The position numbers and the translations under genes were made by a program. Below, piece after piece: positions 22,128-23,087 of a DNA stretch of 23,087 nucleotides. The DNA comes from Alphaproteobacteria bacterium (GTDB lineage Bacteria > Pseudomonadota > Alphaproteobacteria > Rs-D84). Position 1 is the stretch's first letter. Every line of letters begins with the position of its first letter. The stretch lies in assembly GCA_017650505.1 (NCBI GenBank), contig JAGCET010000045.1, positions 1 to 23,087 of the forward strand, given 5' to 3'. Under the pieces are notes generated by a model. The model ran no database searches and had not been told where the DNA came from. It worked only from the letters and a program-made list of their open reading frames with translations.

Positions 22128-22688
22128 TTAGTTATTATATACACAACGGAAGCCATATTCGCGCATTGTTGCGCCTTCGGCTTCGATTCGATAATCAAAG
22201 TATGGTGTCGGACGCATCGCATCAAATGATGGATTGTCATACACCAAAACTATGCTGTCGGCATTACGGCCACAAACACGTTTCATTTCGAAATCTGCGA
22301 CCTTGCCCAAAACGGTGCGAATATCGCCGTCAATGTCCATACCGTCGGCATTTTGCATTAGGCGCAGACGCATTTCGCGCAAATCGCTGTTTCCCAACAG
22401 TATTTGGACACGAACCATCGCACCCTTATACTCTTGCCACCGGGTTTCCATACGCGAAGTATTCCAACGTTTGTTCATTTCTTCTTTTTCCAAATCGGTT
22501 TTCGGACGGTAAGAATCTATACCCGCATACTGATTATCCGCCTGCATAAACGTACTGGTCCGTTCATTGTACATCGGCGCATCGGGTCCACCATTTTCAA
22601 AATCGTTCACATTATACGGCCGATCAGTGCCGGAACACCCAGCCAGCGCAAGCGTTCCACATAAAATAAAAGAAAATAATTTATTCAT
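22128..22688 (-). CDS. Putative envelope lipoprotein, 186 aa
   Basis: Signal peptide [18 protein letters not shown] has a clear lipobox, LAGC. The mature chain begins [20 protein letters not shown], a linker, and continues with a charged domain containing [36 protein letters not shown]-terminal [41 protein letters not shown] looks beta-rich. No family is recognised. It is the first gene of the leftward unit with the FKBP lipoprotein, from a promoter at 22710-22738 divergent to the VirB11-type gene, so an envelope role is likely. Confidence 0.75.
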   Translation of the reverse strand: MNKLFSFILCGTLALAGCSGTDRPYNVNDFENGGPDAPMYNERTSTFMQADNQYAGIDSYRPKTDLEKEEMNKRWNTSRMETRWQEYKGAMVRVQILLGNSDLREMRLRLMQNADGMDIDGDIRTVLGKVADFEMKRVCGRNADSIVLVYDNPSFDAMRPTPYFDYRIEAEGATMREYGFRCVYNN

Positions 22689-22709
22689 ATTTGTTCTCTC
22701 TTTTTTTTC

Positions 22710-22738
22710 ATTCTATCAAATAAAGTTTTTTGATTCAA
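22710..22738 (-). promoter_or_regulatory. Promoter of the lipoprotein/FKBP unit
   Basis: Reading leftward: TTGAAT (22738-22733), a 17-bp spacer, then TAGAAT (22715-22710). Its -35 overlaps that of the rightward promoter within the palindrome TTGATTCAA. Confidence 0.65.
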
Positions 22739-22758
22739 GCGTCGATTTATGATAAAAT
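22730..22758 (+). promoter_or_regulatory. Candidate leaderless promoter of the VirB11-type gene
   Basis: TTGATT (22730-22735), a 17-bp spacer and TAAAAT (22753-22758), ending 7 nt before ATG 22766. Confidence 0.5.
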
Positions 22759-22765
22759 GAATTTG

Positions 22766-23087
22766 ATGTCGAATGTTGTTTTAGAATCTTTACTTAAACC
22801 AGTATCGGATTTTTATCGTCCGTCGTTCGTTGAAGAAATCGCCATAAATCATGAGGGTGAGGTTTGGATGCGACTGCACGGTGCGCGTGTTCCGTGGGTT
22901 GCGTATGATGCACCGGTGTTGACGAAACAATACTTGATTGACCTTATTCATACTATTGCGAATATTTATGAACGACCGTTTGACCCAATTCATGGTATGC
23001 CGGTTGTGTACGCAACGCTGCCGGGGAATCATCGTTTTAGTGCCATTGCCGGCCCAAACGTACAATACGACGAACGCGATGTGACGG
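22766..23087 (+). CDS. virB11: VirB11-family type IV secretion ATPase, N-terminal part only
   Basis: The 107 visible residues, beginning MSNVVLESLLKPVSDFYRPSFVEEIAINHEGEVWMRL, match the N-terminal domain of VirB11-type hexameric ATPases. They continue with LTKQYLIDLIHTIANIYERPFDPIHGMPVVYATLPGNHRFSAIAGPNV, where the family reads the arginine-rich and NR/GPxV stretch before the RecA-like core. The Walker motifs lie beyond the window. The partner would be a VirB/Trb-type secretion channel in the inner membrane; no other vir genes are in view. ATG 22766 fits a leaderless start; an in-frame ATG at 22757 overlaps the -10 box. Related PilT/CpaF-type ATPases are a less likely alternative. Confidence 0.8.
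   Translation, partial: MSNVVLESLLKPVSDFYRPSFVEEIAINHEGEVWMRLHGARVPWVAYDAPVLTKQYLIDLIHTIANIYERPFDPIHGMPVVYATLPGNHRFSAIAGPNVQYDERDVT

Noticed and set aside
22022..22549. Plus-strand 175-codon frame opposite the lipoprotein gene
   Set aside because: The leftward gene has a lipobox signal and a proper ribosome site; the plus-strand frame has neither a coding signature nor a recognisable domain.
1..23087. tRNA genes or CRISPR array
   Set aside because: I found no cloverleaf with a T-arm consensus and no regularly spaced repeats. The only tandem repeat is the coding Lys/Ala repeat.

Overview
The window looks like a chromosomal segment of a low-to-moderate GC alphaproteobacterium carrying a degraded or interrupted podovirus-type prophage. 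Alphaproteobacterial affinity is inferred from LpxI, the group I BirA, the S24-family-type helix-turn-helix start MTHEDVW, the DnaB sequence and a VirB11-type ATPase. No rRNA or tRNA is visible, so the genus is left open.

Positions 1-11450 hold a leftward phage structural module. From a TTGACT/TACTAT promoter at about 11418-11446 the order is SleB-type hydrolase, small membrane (holin-like) protein, scaffold, Lys/Ala-rich histone-like protein, major capsid protein, a 76-aa virion-type protein, tail tubular A, tail tubular B (nozzle), a 118-aa-class protein (115 aa from the preferred start), terminase large subunit, and head-tail connector (portal), which runs off the left edge. The terminase gene is cut in two. 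Its ATPase half lies at 5023-5616 and its nuclease half at 798-1646. A 3.39-kb block encoding, on the opposite strand, DnaB helicase, a double-HTH repressor-like protein and a 216-aa unknown protein sits exactly between them. Both junctions carry GTTTG, and removing the block together with one copy restores one in-frame terminase of 476 codons.

Positions 11450-16400 form an accessory region with two candidate structured RNAs of about 190-220 nt (11541-11760 and 14201-14392). Each ends in an intrinsic terminator and each lies immediately upstream of a secreted-protein gene: a 274-aa surface-type protein, and a glycine-zipper-like helical protein translationally coupled to a trypsin-like protease. 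Between them a leftward cluster encodes an orphan phage-repressor HTH domain, a PhoB-type winged-helix protein and BirA.

Positions 16400-23087 hold an RlmC/RlmD-type methyltransferase with two outer-membrane beta-barrel proteins (one leftward operon), LpxI, a 611-aa protein in which I see five degenerate acyl-carrier-like helical modules behind a consensus promoter, a leftward pair (lipoprotein, FKBP lipoprotein), and the 5' end of a VirB11-family ATPase gene.

Two expression themes recur. Many genes have G-only ribosome binding sites (GGGG to GGGGGG). Several genes without any Shine-Dalgarno (dnaB, the winged-helix gene, lpxI, virB11) have a promoter whose -10 box ends 6-7 nt before the ATG, as expected of leaderless mRNAs. 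All functions are assigned by reading translated sequence; no database search was run.
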